Source: a virus. From it: a stretch of DNA of 45,926 nucleotides. Made by a program: the position numbers and the translations under genes. Under the pieces are notes generated by a model, which saw only the letters and a list, made by a program, of their open reading frames with translations, did no database searches and was not told the DNA's origin. Positions 24,632-33,121 of the stretch are shown one piece after another. The stretch lies in the IMG/VR virus record IMGVR_UViG_3300042373_001312, positions 1 through 45,926 of that record. One strand, given 5' to 3'. The first letter of the stretch is position 1; the number at the start of each line of letters is the position of its first letter.

Positions 24632-27600
24632 ATGAGCGAAAACATAATTGCTACAATAACACCAACATCTAGAATTAGTGTTTCTACTTTTTCTGAAGGT
24701 GGACGTACACTTTCAGAACTTACAGACATTGACTTACAAGGCGTAACCAATGGTTCGCTACTAATATATGACACCAACGAATTTGTCTCTCGCACTCTTT
24801 CTGGGGATGCTACGCTAAGCGCATCTGGTGTGATTACAATAAACCCGAACGCCGTGACTCTTGGTGCTGACACAACAGGAGCATATGTTTCAACAGTAAC
24901 TGGTACGCTCGATCAGATAACTGTAATTGGTTCTGGAAGTGAGACCGCAAACATAACTCTCAGTCTTCCGCAATCAATCGCGACTTCTTCAAGCCCGTCA
25001 TTTAATAATATTACACTCTCTGGTGTTATTAACAACTCTGACTTGACTACAAAGTTATCAACAAAAGTTGATAAGGTAGTTGGCCAGGGATTGTCTGATA
25101 GCAACTATACACTCACTGAAAAGAATAAATTAGCTGGAATAGCGTCTGGAGCGACTGCAAATTCAACTGATGCTCATCTACTCAGCCGTACAAATCATAC
25201 TGGCAGCCAATCATACACAACTATAACAGGTCTTGGAACACTTGCGACTCAAAGCGGAACCTTTAGTGGCTCTTCAAGTGGCACAAATACTGGTGATCAG
25301 ACTATTACTCTTGGTGGTGATGCTACTGGTAGTGGGACAGGTTTGGTAAATGTTACGCTCGCTTCAACTGGAGTGCTTGCAGGCGAGTATAACAGCAGCA
25401 CAACAAGTGTCACACCATTTACGGTTGACATCAAAGGTCGCATTACTGCAGTTGATACTCCAATCACTATTACTCCAAGTTGGAATTCAGTAACAGACAA
25501 ACCAACTACGCTGTCTGGTTATGGCATCACTGATGCGGTAGATTTAACTAGCTCTCAAACTATAAGTGGGCATAAAGATTTTACAAGCAGTCCAACTGTT
25601 CCGCTTATACCTACTGCCGCAGGTCATGCCGCTTCAAAAGCATATGTCGATACACTCTCTGAAGGGTTGCACGTGCATGCCTCAGTGCATGCACTTCTGC
25701 AGACTCCACTTGCGTCTGCAATTGGAGGTGGAGTCACTATAACCTATAGTAATGGTACAAATGGAGTTGGAGCAAAATTGACGGCATCTGCCCCGGTGAC
25801 ATGGACAACCGTTTTTAATGACTCTGATATTATAGTTGGCAGTCGAGTAATAATTGCAGGCCAAAGCACGAGTGCGCACAACGGTATATACGTTATAAGT
25901 TCTAGCACAGAATTAATTCGTGCAGATGATTTTAACACGCCAACTGAAATGGCTGGTGGTGATTTTATTTTTGTCATTCATGGAACATATGCCGACACAG
26001 GTTGGGTACTTTCCGAACCGGTGACTGAGGTTGGCGCAACTGCAGTAATATTCACGCAATTTTCTGGTGCAGGCGCCTATGAAGCTGGAGCAGGACTCTC
26101 TCGCGACGGCACAACATTTTCAGTCGTAGGGGGCACAGGTATTGCAGTTGATGGAAGTGTAAGTTTGTCAACAGTAGGCTCTCCTGGCACATATAGATCA
26201 GTGGCTGTTGACGCTTATGGTCGAATCACGTCTGGAACCAATCCAACAACACTTTCAGGTTATGGAATTACTGATGCCGCTACTTCAACTGCGCTAAGCA
26301 ATCATATTAGCGATGCTACAGTTCACCTAACAAGTACGCAAAACACATTACTTGATGGCATCACAGTGACTGCAGAAAAGGTTAACTATCTGTCTGACGT
26401 CACATCAAATATACAGAGTCAATTAGATGCTAAACAACCACTTGACTCTGACCTGACAGCAATTGCCGGATTGACTGGAACGAGTGGACTCCTAAGAAAA
26501 ACTGGGACTGACACCTGGACGCTTGACACAAACATAGACACAATAACGACCAGCACTGCTACAAACCTTACTGGTTTTATTTTTGGTAACGGAACCAACA
26601 TCAGTGGCGCGACTGCTGCTGCTAGTGCGGCTACTGCTAATACGCTTGTAATAAGAGATTCATTAGGTGCAGCTTCTTTTACCTCATCAGCAGTAGCCAG
26701 TGGGGCTGCGGTTACTGGAACTAATTCTAGTTCGGGAATTGGACTGTCTGGCGGGTCGGTTTCTGGTCCTGCGGTTTATGGAGCTAGTAGTAGTGGTCAG
26801 GGTGGTTTCTTTTCATCAACCATAGGAGAGGGGTCAAGATCTTCGTCTACTACAGGAACGGGTGCTGTTTCAACCACTAGTTCTGGAACGTATCACCACC
26901 AGTTTGGGAGTAGTTCCGCTATCGAACGTGTTCGCGGCTGGTTCGTCTGGTTCTTTGGGTCTTTCACAGGTCGCCTGAAGACTGCTGACATTACGGCAAA
27001 CCGTGAGTGGACTCTGCCAAACGCATCAGGAACCCTGACTCTTGATTCCCACACCCACGTTATTTCTGACGTGACTGGACTACAGACCGCCTTAGATGAT
27101 AAATCGCCAGCACCAGCAAGTTCTTTCGATCTCACATATACAGGAACTCTACCGCCAGCATCCATTCCAATCCTAACGACTACTCCGTTGAGAGATGCTA
27201 TGTTGGGCGCGTCCGGTTCTCAGGCAGCGACTCTCCGCACTGGCAAGTGGGTTACAGGTATTAGCATTACTGGTTTTAACAACTTAACACTCGACAATCT
27301 TACAACTCTGTCTTCTTCAGACATAGTAGGCATCAGAGATTCATTTGTTTTAAGCAGTTTAACTAAACTAACTACTGTTAGCTTTCCGGCTCTAGCTTCT
27401 GTTGGTAGCAGTTTTACCGTTATCACTAACAGTGCGAACCAGCTCACCACTGCTAGCTTTCCGGCTCTAGCTTCTGTTGGCGGCGGTTTTATCTTTGCTT
27501 CTGGTGGTAGTGGCACTTTTAACTCTCTCACCACTGCTAGCTTTCCGGCTCTAGCTTCTGTTGGCGGCACTTTTAACGTTGTTGGTGGTTTTATAAATTC

Positions 27601-29773
27601 CATGAGCGTTCTCACCACTGCTAGCTTTCCGGCTCTAGCTTCTGTTGGCGGAGCTTTTAGCGTTGTTACCGCTAATGGATTTTTACGCGCTCTCACCACT
27701 GTTAGTTTTCCGTCTTTAGCTTCTGTTGGCGGCACTTTTAACATTATAAATGCTGGCACTATGGGCGCTCTCACCACTGCTAGCTTTCCAGCTCTAGCTT
27801 CTGTTGGCAGCAATTTTAGCCTTGTTAGTTCTGGCACTGCATTCGCTCTCACCACTGTTAGTTTTCCGTCTTTAGCTTCTGTTGGCAGCGGTTTTAGCCT
27901 TTTGGGTACGGGCGCTATGGGCTCCCTTACCACTGCTAGTTTTCCGGCTCTAGCTTCTGTTGGCGGCGGTTTTAGCATTAATAATGGCCTTATGAACTCT
28001 TTCACTACTCTACTAATAGGTTCGGGGTTAAAACATATTAATGGAGATTTTATTAGTGGAAACATAAGTCTTGATGGGCACAACGCGTGGTCAGCCAGCA
28101 CCTATTACCCATCATATACATCGTTCACAGCACCCGCATCGGCCTTCTCTGCTCCGGCAACATCGTCTACGTGTACTGTTACCCTTACAGATCATGGACT
28201 TCAGACGGGTGACGCGATTACAGTCTCTAACCTTACAGGAACAACAGCGGGAAATCACCCCTTTAATACTACTACTACTAATCCTACTACGATTACTAGA
28301 ATTAGTTCCAGTCAATTCTCGTACACTATAACTCCAACTACACAGATAGCGGCAGGAACAGCAACAATCCAAAGGCGAGCAGTCACTGTCACGCCGATCA
28401 CTAAAAACGGTAGAAAATATATTTGTACCACTGCCGGAACGTCTGGCGCGACAGAGCCTACATGGCCTACAACGGTAGGCAACACTGTTGCAGACGGCGC
28501 TGCTGTTTGGACATGCTCAGAGATGTCTCAGGCTAATATCTTATCAAGACTAGACGCGCTAGATGGAACCAACCAAACAACCACTTACGGCGCTAACCGC
28601 TTTATAAATATAGCACCAACCACTTTAATTACGATCAACAGTATCGCTACAGCTTCTGGAACAGCTACAATTACAACCGCAACAAACCATGGAATAACAA
28701 CTGGCACACAAGTTGTAATTTCTGGTTGTACGGGAACTGCTCTGAGATACAACGGAGTGTGGACCGTAACTTCAACCGGATTAACTACGCTCACAGCAAC
28801 TGTCCCAACAGACTTAAATGGTGTTGCGGGAGCCGGAACTATGAGGCTTACAACTGCCGCCCCTCAATATACTGGCATCCTCCCAATTGCTTCGACGTCA
28901 ATAGTCGGAGCAGCTTCAGATTCCCACGCCATATTTTCGGTCACTCAATTACTAGATTCAGAGTCAGGAACGGCGCTGCCCGTTTTCCCTGCTGGAATTT
29001 ACACACGCAACGGAACAACAAATGGCTTCGCAAAATACTCCTGTGCTGAAAATGGATGGGACATTTGGTACGATACAACAAAACAACGTTGGGCGAACAC
29101 ACCGTCTGCATCTACTGGCGATACTACAGTAGTTAATGACTACCCAAACACCCCACGGGCTGTGGCGATTTCTTCAACATCTACAGCTAATCCGGCGGTC
29201 ATTACATCTTCTGTTGCTCACGGTATTGCAACAAATGCAGTATTTACTGTTGTAATTGAAGGGTGCTCGAACGCAGCATTGAATGGATCATGGACTGCTA
29301 TCTCTACTGGTACAACGACATTTACAATTCCAGTAAGCGGAGCAGCAGGAGCAACGACAAACAGCGGCACAGTTGCTGTACTAAACCAAACCCTGAATCA
29401 AGGCAGATTTATGAGCACAACTGTTGCCGCTCCGATTCAGGGAGTCCAACAAACAATAACCCGCAACAGCCACGGATTTTCTAACGGAGATTTTATTCAT
29501 TTTTACGGCGCTGTTGGAACTCAAGCTGCTAGCTGTACTGACCTAAATACCAGTGCTACAGTTAAAAGCACTACGACAGCCATCACAGTAGTTGATGGAA
29601 ACTCCTTTAGTTGCGTCCGCTACGCGAGCACTCAACCGTTTATCGGGAGTTATACGCTCACCACTCAGCCCCATATGCGAAAAACGACTGTAAACGATGT
29701 TGCTTATTATTCAACGCTTCGACTCCGCGCAAGAGGAGTAGCAACAATCCTACACGGAACCACAGGACTTTAA
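24632..29773 (+). CDS. Giant repeat-rich tail fibre / adhesin
   Basis: 1713 residues. Residues 1-500 are typical fibre shaft (LSELTDIDLQGVTNGSLLIY, GSSSGTNTGDQTITLGGDA, WNSVTDKPTTLSGYGITDA, then GLHVHASVHALL). Residues ~680-815 are a module shared with the gene at 14649 (SSAIERVRGWFVWFFGSFTG, ITANREWTLPNASG). Residues ~905-1125 carry about nine LRR-like repeats with the core LTTASFPALASVGG. The C-terminal ~550 residues hold repeated beta modules (TGDAITVSNLTGTTAGNHPF; GTQVVISGCTGTALRYNGVW; FTVVIEGCSNAALNGSW) and end RLRARGVATILHGTTGL. Base composition becomes visibly more GC-rich after ~26.6 kb, suggesting acquisition of the distal half. It is probably a long host-range fibre. Confidence 0.8.
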   Translation: MSENIIATITPTSRISVSTFSEGGRTLSELTDIDLQGVTNGSLLIYDTNEFVSRTLSGDATLSASGVITINPNAVTLGADTTGAYVSTVTGTLDQITVIGSGSETANITLSLPQSIATSSSPSFNNITLSGVINNSDLTTKLSTKVDKVVGQGLSDSNYTLTEKNKLAGIASGATANSTDAHLLSRTNHTGSQSYTTITGLGTLATQSGTFSGSSSGTNTGDQTITLGGDATGSGTGLVNVTLASTGVLAGEYNSSTTSVTPFTVDIKGRITAVDTPITITPSWNSVTDKPTTLSGYGITDAVDLTSSQTISGHKDFTSSPTVPLIPTAAGHAASKAYVDTLSEGLHVHASVHALLQTPLASAIGGGVTITYSNGTNGVGAKLTASAPVTWTTVFNDSDIIVGSRVIIAGQSTSAHNGIYVISSSTELIRADDFNTPTEMAGGDFIFVIHGTYADTGWVLSEPVTEVGATAVIFTQFSGAGAYEAGAGLSRDGTTFSVVGGTGIAVDGSVSLSTVGSPGTYRSVAVDAYGRITSGTNPTTLSGYGITDAATSTALSNHISDATVHLTSTQNTLLDGITVTAEKVNYLSDVTSNIQSQLDAKQPLDSDLTAIAGLTGTSGLLRKTGTDTWTLDTNIDTITTSTATNLTGFIFGNGTNISGATAAASAATANTLVIRDSLGAASFTSSAVASGAAVTGTNSSSGIGLSGGSVSGPAVYGASSSGQGGFFSSTIGEGSRSSSTTGTGAVSTTSSGTYHHQFGSSSAIERVRGWFVWFFGSFTGRLKTADITANREWTLPNASGTLTLDSHTHVISDVTGLQTALDDKSPAPASSFDLTYTGTLPPASIPILTTTPLRDAMLGASGSQAATLRTGKWVTGISITGFNNLTLDNLTTLSSSDIVGIRDSFVLSSLTKLTTVSFPALASVGSSFTVITNSANQLTTASFPALASVGGGFIFASGGSGTFNSLTTASFPALASVGGTFNVVGGFINSMSVLTTASFPALASVGGAFSVVTANGFLRALTTVSFPSLASVGGTFNIINAGTMGALTTASFPALASVGSNFSLVSSGTAFALTTVSFPSLASVGSGFSLLGTGAMGSLTTASFPALASVGGGFSINNGLMNSFTTLLIGSGLKHINGDFISGNISLDGHNAWSASTYYPSYTSFTAPASAFSAPATSSTCTVTLTDHGLQTGDAITVSNLTGTTAGNHPFNTTTTNPTTITRISSSQFSYTITPTTQIAAGTATIQRRAVTVTPITKNGRKYICTTAGTSGATEPTWPTTVGNTVADGAAVWTCSEMSQANILSRLDALDGTNQTTTYGANRFINIAPTTLITINSIATASGTATITTATNHGITTGTQVVISGCTGTALRYNGVWTVTSTGLTTLTATVPTDLNGVAGAGTMRLTTAAPQYTGILPIASTSIVGAASDSHAIFSVTQLLDSESGTALPVFPAGIYTRNGTTNGFAKYSCAENGWDIWYDTTKQRWANTPSASTGDTTVVNDYPNTPRAVAISSTSTANPAVITSSVAHGIATNAVFTVVIEGCSNAALNGSWTAISTGTTTFTIPVSGAAGATTNSGTVAVLNQTLNQGRFMSTTVAAPIQGVQQTITRNSHGFSNGDFIHFYGAVGTQAASCTDLNTSATVKSTTTAITVVDGNSFSCVRYASTQPFIGSYTLTTQPHMRKTTVNDVAYYSTLRLRARGVATILHGTTGL
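27363..28003 (+). repeat. Tandem repeats coding LTTASFPALASVGG units
   Basis: About nine units of roughly 66-90 bp, each with a near-identical core (for example ctagctttccggctctagct) and variable following codons. The cores are relatively GC-rich. Their conservation creates a long open frame on the opposite strand (27220-28101) that I treat as an artefact. Confidence 0.9.
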
Positions 29774-29777
29774 TCTT

Positions 29778-29954
29778 ATGAGATATCAAGTAATACACGA
29801 CGGAATTAAAGTACATTCATTGTTTCTATCCGAAACTATCGGCAAGACTTTGCAGGAATGCGAAGAAGAAATCGCAGCCCTTAACTTAGAATACGACGAA
29901 GAAGAAATGGAACAACTTCGACAGGACGATAATACACTTTATCTAGATCAATAA
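29778..29954 (+). CDS. Small acidic protein of unknown function
   Basis: 58 residues (MRYQVIHDGIKVHSLFLSET ... LYLDQ), 4 nt after the giant fibre and in the same transcription direction. It is strongly acidic, with a predicted helix rich in Glu (LQECEEEIAALNLEYDEEEM). Its position suggests a fibre-assembly helper, but no family is recognised. Confidence 0.6.
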   Translation: MRYQVIHDGIKVHSLFLSETIGKTLQECEEEIAALNLEYDEEEMEQLRQDDNTLYLDQ

Positions 29955-29985
29955 TTGTATTTCGACAGTCAAACCCGTTTATAAC

Positions 29986-30171
29986 CTAGGCGCTTAGTCG
30001 TACCTCTTCAAACTCTTCTTTTGAGAGATGTAGTTTTGCAGAGTTTGCTTTAAAAAATACCTTGTCACCTTCGGTTCGATAGACCACAATATAGTCGACA
30101 ATTCCGACATTCATGCTGCGGAGTAGATCCTTAAATTTACTTTTAATATAGACTTTTTCATTTAATTTCAT
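29986..30171 (-). CDS. Small minus-strand protein of unknown function
   Basis: 61 residues (MKLNEKVYIKSKFKDLLRSM ... FEEVRLSA), the only convincing minus-strand gene in the window. Support: it fills the only gap of this size, no + strand gene overlaps it, composition is balanced with basic and acidic residues, and the start is preceded on its own strand by a late-promoter-like CATAAATA. It converges with the 58-residue gene and diverges from the sugar cassette. The function is unknown; a small regulatory or nucleic-acid-associated protein is possible. Confidence 0.6.
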   Translation of the reverse strand: MKLNEKVYIKSKFKDLLRSMNVGIVDYIVVYRTEGDKVFFKANSAKLHLSKEEFEEVRLSA

Positions 30172-30180
30172 ATAGATATA

Positions 30181-30188
30181 TATTTATG
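30181..30188 (-). promoter_or_regulatory. Late-promoter variant CATAAATA (minus strand)
   Basis: On the minus strand CATAAATA lies 9 nt before the ATG of the 61-residue gene (start 30171). It has one mismatch to TATAAATA and is back to back with the + strand promoter of the sugar cassette. Confidence 0.4.
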
Positions 30189-30217
30189 TTTACAGGTGAC
30201 GTAAACTATGATAAAAT
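30189..30217 (+). promoter_or_regulatory. Sigma70/early-type promoter of the sugar cassette
   Basis: TTTACA (30189-30194), a 17-nt spacer, then an extended -10 TGATAAAAT with TAAAAT at 30212-30217. GTTTACA also resembles the -35 of T4 early promoters. Predicted transcription start is ~30224, virtually at the ATG of glf (30226). No TATAAATA precedes this gene. Confidence 0.6.
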
Positions 30218-30225
30218 GTTAAAAT

Positions 30226-31224
30226 ATGAAAAAAAGTGCTAAAATAATTGGATGTGGGTTATCTGGAATTACTGCTGCGGTGCTCCTAAAAGAAAAAGGA
30301 TACGCCGTAGAGATTTTTGAGACTCGGCCTCATATTGGTGGCAACTGTGCTGATGCCTATATTTGCAATACGCTTGTACATCAGTATGGCCCCCATATTT
30401 TTCACACAGATGATGAAGAGGTATTTGAGTTTCTTAGTCGTTATACCGAATGGACTCCGTTTGCGCTGCGCCCAAAGGGAGACACCCGACTTGGCCAAGT
30501 AAGTTTGCCGTACAGTAAGAAAACAGTATCTGAACTTGGTCGTGAGCTGTCTCAAGAAGAGATTGTAGAATATATCTTTAAGGAGTATAGCGAAAAGCAA
30601 TGGGGAGTGCCGTTCGACGAGATTCCAAGCACAATTACAAATCGAATTCCAAAGACTGCAGAATGCGAAGATCCAACCTGGTTTGAAGGTCAAAAGTATC
30701 AATGCATTCCAAAAGATGGTTACTCTGCAATGTTTACAAAGATGTTAGAAGGCATCACAGTTCATCTAAATTGTTCAGAAGATGATTGGGCGTACAAGCG
30801 GGAGGCAGGTGATTTGATTGTCTATACCGGCAAGATTGATAGTTATTTTGGCACGATATATGGGCGTCTGCCATATCGTTCACTTGAGTTTAAACATCAT
30901 GTGTTGTGTGAAAAGCAAGACACATTTATTATAAACCAAAACAATAGCGTCACCGACTATACACGAATCTATGATCACAGTTATTTTATGCCAGATCATG
31001 TCGGTCCAACAGTAGTCACCACTGAACACCCGAAAGAATGTGGACCGGGAGACATTCCGTTTTATCCTATTCCTTGGGGTGAAGGACAGGAAACATATCG
31101 ACTCTATGAATCACTAGCAAAGGCAGAAAAGGGAGTGATTTTTGTTGGTCGACTTGCAACCTATAAATACCTAGACATGTGGATGGCAATTAAACACGTC
31201 ATGTTAAAGTTAAAGGATCTATGA
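30226..31224 (+). CDS. glf: UDP-galactopyranose mutase
   Basis: 332 residues, compared with about 367 in E. coli. It converts UDP-galactopyranose to UDP-galactofuranose, the donor for galactofuranose in surface glycans, using reduced FAD. Family signatures: the dinucleotide motif IGCGLSG (residues 8-14), HIGGN (36-40), YGPHIFHT (54-61), YSEKQWG (121-127), YTGKIDSYF (200-208), YTRIYDH with R247 (equivalent of the essential active-site Arg) and VGRLATYKYLDM with R309 (second active-site Arg). Every core motif is intact, so the enzyme is probably active. Its stop overlaps the next start (ATGA), giving a coupled three-gene operon. Phage-borne glf is uncommon and unexpected between structural genes. 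Confidence 0.95.
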   Translation: MKKSAKIIGCGLSGITAAVLLKEKGYAVEIFETRPHIGGNCADAYICNTLVHQYGPHIFHTDDEEVFEFLSRYTEWTPFALRPKGDTRLGQVSLPYSKKTVSELGRELSQEEIVEYIFKEYSEKQWGVPFDEIPSTITNRIPKTAECEDPTWFEGQKYQCIPKDGYSAMFTKMLEGITVHLNCSEDDWAYKREAGDLIVYTGKIDSYFGTIYGRLPYRSLEFKHHVLCEKQDTFIINQNNSVTDYTRIYDHSYFMPDHVGPTVVTTEHPKECGPGDIPFYPIPWGEGQETYRLYESLAKAEKGVIFVGRLATYKYLDMWMAIKHVMLKLKDL

Positions 31225-31892
31225 AACTAGCATTATGCATACGTGGGCACGTTCGTGATGGACTGTTTACCCGAGGTTTAACTCAATATATAGACCAGTT
31301 AACTGCTAAGGGTCATGACGTTCAGCTATATTTGCATACGTGGAAGGAGTCAGAGGCAAAATCTAGTTATCGAGTACTCGATCGAAAATATGTGTTTAAG
31401 GTAAGTGAAGAGTTATTGCAGAATTATTTTAAGGACTATAATGTTCAAAAAATAATCATTGATGATGACTCAAAAATAAAAATATACGGGAAAAAAACAG
31501 GGCATGTAAGTGCGAGCACATGTCCATTACTAGCATGGAAACGTATGTGGGTTGGTCAGCATAAAATACTATCACATGTCTATGAATGTCAGGAAAAGTA
31601 TGATGTAGTCATTAATACTCGCTTTGATATGTTTACTACACCAGTATGCTATACGCCTCCTTCAACCCTGAATAGTTTAATTTTACAAAAAGACAATATA
31701 GCATTTAAATATCCAACATACACTAAAAATGTAGTTGGTGTTGATAATTTTTATATTGGAAAAATTGAAACGATGTATAAATTAGTCTCTGACTTTTATG
31801 TTTCTTTAGATGATATTTTAAAGGCATATCCAATGCTTAAACATCAAGAAGAAATAGTATATCGTTATGCAGTAGACAACAACCTATTATGA
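31221..31892 (+). CDS. Putative glycosyltransferase, copy 1
   Basis: 223 residues. The N-terminus MKLALCIRGHVRDGL and LYLHTWKESEAKSSY resemble a loosely defined group of phage and surface-glycan glycosyltransferases (C-x-G-x-x-R start, HTW). CPLLAWKRMW (~101-110) and VINTRFDMFTT (~130-140) are the conserved core; RFD may act as the DxD-like metal/nucleotide-sugar motif of a GT-A fold. It is a tandem paralogue of the next gene and overlaps glf by 4 nt, so a role in transferring galactofuranose is plausible but inferred. There is no signal peptide or membrane segment, so it would be cytoplasmic. Confidence 0.65.
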   Translation: MKLALCIRGHVRDGLFTRGLTQYIDQLTAKGHDVQLYLHTWKESEAKSSYRVLDRKYVFKVSEELLQNYFKDYNVQKIIIDDDSKIKIYGKKTGHVSASTCPLLAWKRMWVGQHKILSHVYECQEKYDVVINTRFDMFTTPVCYTPPSTLNSLILQKDNIAFKYPTYTKNVVGVDNFYIGKIETMYKLVSDFYVSLDDILKAYPMLKHQEEIVYRYAVDNNLL

Positions 31893-32566
31893 AACTAGCA
31901 TTTTGTATTCGTGGACACCTAAGAGGCGGGCTACAAGACACACGCTTAAATGACTATATAAATCTGTTAAAACAAAACGGTCACACGGTTGATCTTTTTC
32001 TCCATACATGGAGTGTGTCAGAGGCAAAAAGCTCATACCGAAAACTAGACTATAGCGGTATTTTTACAGTTGAAAAAACTCATCTATCCGATTATTTCCA
32101 TAATCAAACTATAAAACGAGTGTGTATTGAAGATGACTCACATTTAAAATTACACGGCAACTTAGAAGGTGTCATTCCTGGCAGTCCTTGTCCAATATTG
32201 GCATGGAAACGTATGTGGGCCGGAAAGTTTAAACTGGTGTCTCATCTGTATCATAATTATACCTATGATTATGATCTTGTAGTTAATACACGTTACGATA
32301 AATTTACTACGCAAGTGTGCTATACACCAACTAAAAATCTCTTGAAAATGACAACAGCCGGAAATGGATTGAGTCTAAAATATCCTCAATATTATAGACA
32401 ATTTAAGGGCATAGATAACTACTATGCAGGAGACATAAAAAGTATGTATGACATAACTTCAGCGTTTCATTATTCTTTAGATGATATTGTTAAAAAATAT
32501 AAGGTAAGAGCCCTCCAGGAAGAACTCTTTTATAAATATGCAGTTGATCATGACTTGACCCGTTAA
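31889..32566 (+). CDS. Putative glycosyltransferase, copy 2
   Basis: 225 residues, clearly paralogous to copy 1: MKLAFCIRGHLRGGL, LFLHTWSVSEAKSSYRKLD, CPILAWKRMWAGKFKLVSHL and VVNTRYDKFTT are shared at the same positions. The two have diverged between motifs, suggesting an old duplication with different acceptor or linkage specificity. It is translationally coupled to copy 1 (ATGA at 31889-31892). An exact TATAAATA at 32531-32538 falls inside its 3' end but encodes Y-K-Y and has no gene start next to it. Confidence 0.65.
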   Translation: MKLAFCIRGHLRGGLQDTRLNDYINLLKQNGHTVDLFLHTWSVSEAKSSYRKLDYSGIFTVEKTHLSDYFHNQTIKRVCIEDDSHLKLHGNLEGVIPGSPCPILAWKRMWAGKFKLVSHLYHNYTYDYDLVVNTRYDKFTTQVCYTPTKNLLKMTTAGNGLSLKYPQYYRQFKGIDNYYAGDIKSMYDITSAFHYSLDDIVKKYKVRALQEELFYKYAVDHDLTR

Positions 32567-32578
32567 AACAATGTTTTT

Positions 32579-32586
32579 TATAAATA
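32579..32586 (+). promoter_or_regulatory. T4-type late promoter TATAAATA
   Basis: Exact octamer 55 nt before the putative holin ATG. The TATAAATG at 32636 overlaps that ATG itself and is probably coincidental. Confidence 0.65.
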
Positions 32587-32641
32587 CATTTAGATTGATA
32601 GTCATATTGTGATGTTTCACACTTTAAAAGTATAGTTATAA

Positions 32642-32962
32642 ATGGAACCAGAAAGATCGATGCTAAAAGAGTTTCTAGAGGGTGGTTGGATAATACCTCT
32701 AGTTGGTGCAGCGGGGATGCTTGCCCGACTCATGACAGCACAAAAACAATATACAATTCTCGAGCAACTTAAAAATATTGTATCTGCTGCCCTTGCTGCA
32801 GCAATAGCGTGGTTTATATTGGAACAGACTGATATTCCTAGTCTCTATAAGGCGATTACCTATGGCATCATAGGTGTTGTCTCTCCAGAAATTATTAATG
32901 GAATTATTAAACTGGCAAAACACTTTGAGCGCTCACCAGAAAAATTTGTTAAAAAGCCATGA
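32642..32962 (+). CDS. Putative holin
   Basis: 106 residues with three hydrophobic segments: ~15-30 (GWIIPLVGAAGMLARL), ~46-62 (IVSAALAAAIAWFILE) and ~69-88 (YKAITYGIIGVVSPEIING). It has a basic C-terminal tail (KHFERSPEKFVKKP). Size and topology fit a class I holin, with a layout like LydA-type holins. Holins permeabilise the inner membrane at lysis; no endolysin is seen nearby. The stop overlaps the next start (ATGA). It could instead be another small phage membrane protein. Confidence 0.55.
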   Translation: MEPERSMLKEFLEGGWIIPLVGAAGMLARLMTAQKQYTILEQLKNIVSAALAAAIAWFILEQTDIPSLYKAITYGIIGVVSPEIINGIIKLAKHFERSPEKFVKKP

Positions 32963-33108
32963 AAACCGCAGCATGGTTAGCACTTATCACAATTATATAC
33001 ATAATTGCGTTTAATGCTATCATTTCTCCTAATGAAGTGATATCTCAATATGCTATATTATTAGCACTCTGTCTTTCATTATACACCGGAATCTCTATAA
33101 GAGAATAA
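32959..33108 (+). CDS. Small two-segment membrane protein
   Basis: 49 residues, overlapping the putative holin by 4 nt (ATGA). Two hydrophobic stretches (WLALITIIYIIAFNAII, residues ~6-22; YAILLALCLSLYTGI, ~31-45) separated by a short polar turn (SPNEVISQ). Coupling to the holin suggests a holin partner or antiholin, by inference only. Confidence 0.55.
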   Translation: MKTAAWLALITIIYIIAFNAIISPNEVISQYAILLALCLSLYTGISIRE

Positions 33109-33116
33109 TATAAATA
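33109..33116 (+). promoter_or_regulatory. T4-type late promoter TATAAATA
   Basis: Exact octamer directly after the stop of the membrane protein and 5 nt before the ATG at 33122. Confidence 0.8.
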
Positions 33117-33121
33117 AGACT

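Noticed and set aside
25673-25694. 8-bp inverted repeat GTGCATGC-6-GCATGCAC in the giant fibre
   Set aside because: It encodes the HVHASVHA segment, a motif common in phage fibres, and the stem is short; probably driven by coding sequence.
27220-28101. 293-codon open frame on the minus strand
   Set aside because: It mirrors the SFPALASVGG repeats of the giant fibre; the antisense frame is kept open by the repeated GC-rich core and encodes a repetitive LPPTEARAGKLAVV peptide. No promoter or start context supports it.
29955-29985. Possible bidirectional terminator between the convergent 58- and 61-residue genes
   Set aside because: I looked for a GC-rich stem with a T-run in this 31-nt gap and saw none.
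31162-31169. TATAAATA inside glf
   Set aside because: It encodes T-Y-K-Y of the conserved UGM motif and has no gene start downstream within a plausible distance.
32531-32538. TATAAATA inside the second glycosyltransferase
   Set aside because: It encodes Y-K-Y near the C-terminus; a better-placed exact copy lies at 32579 outside the gene, although a weak contribution cannot be excluded.
32624-32645. TATAAATG overlapping the putative holin start as a promoter
   Set aside because: Transcription would begin inside the gene; the copy at 32579 fits better.
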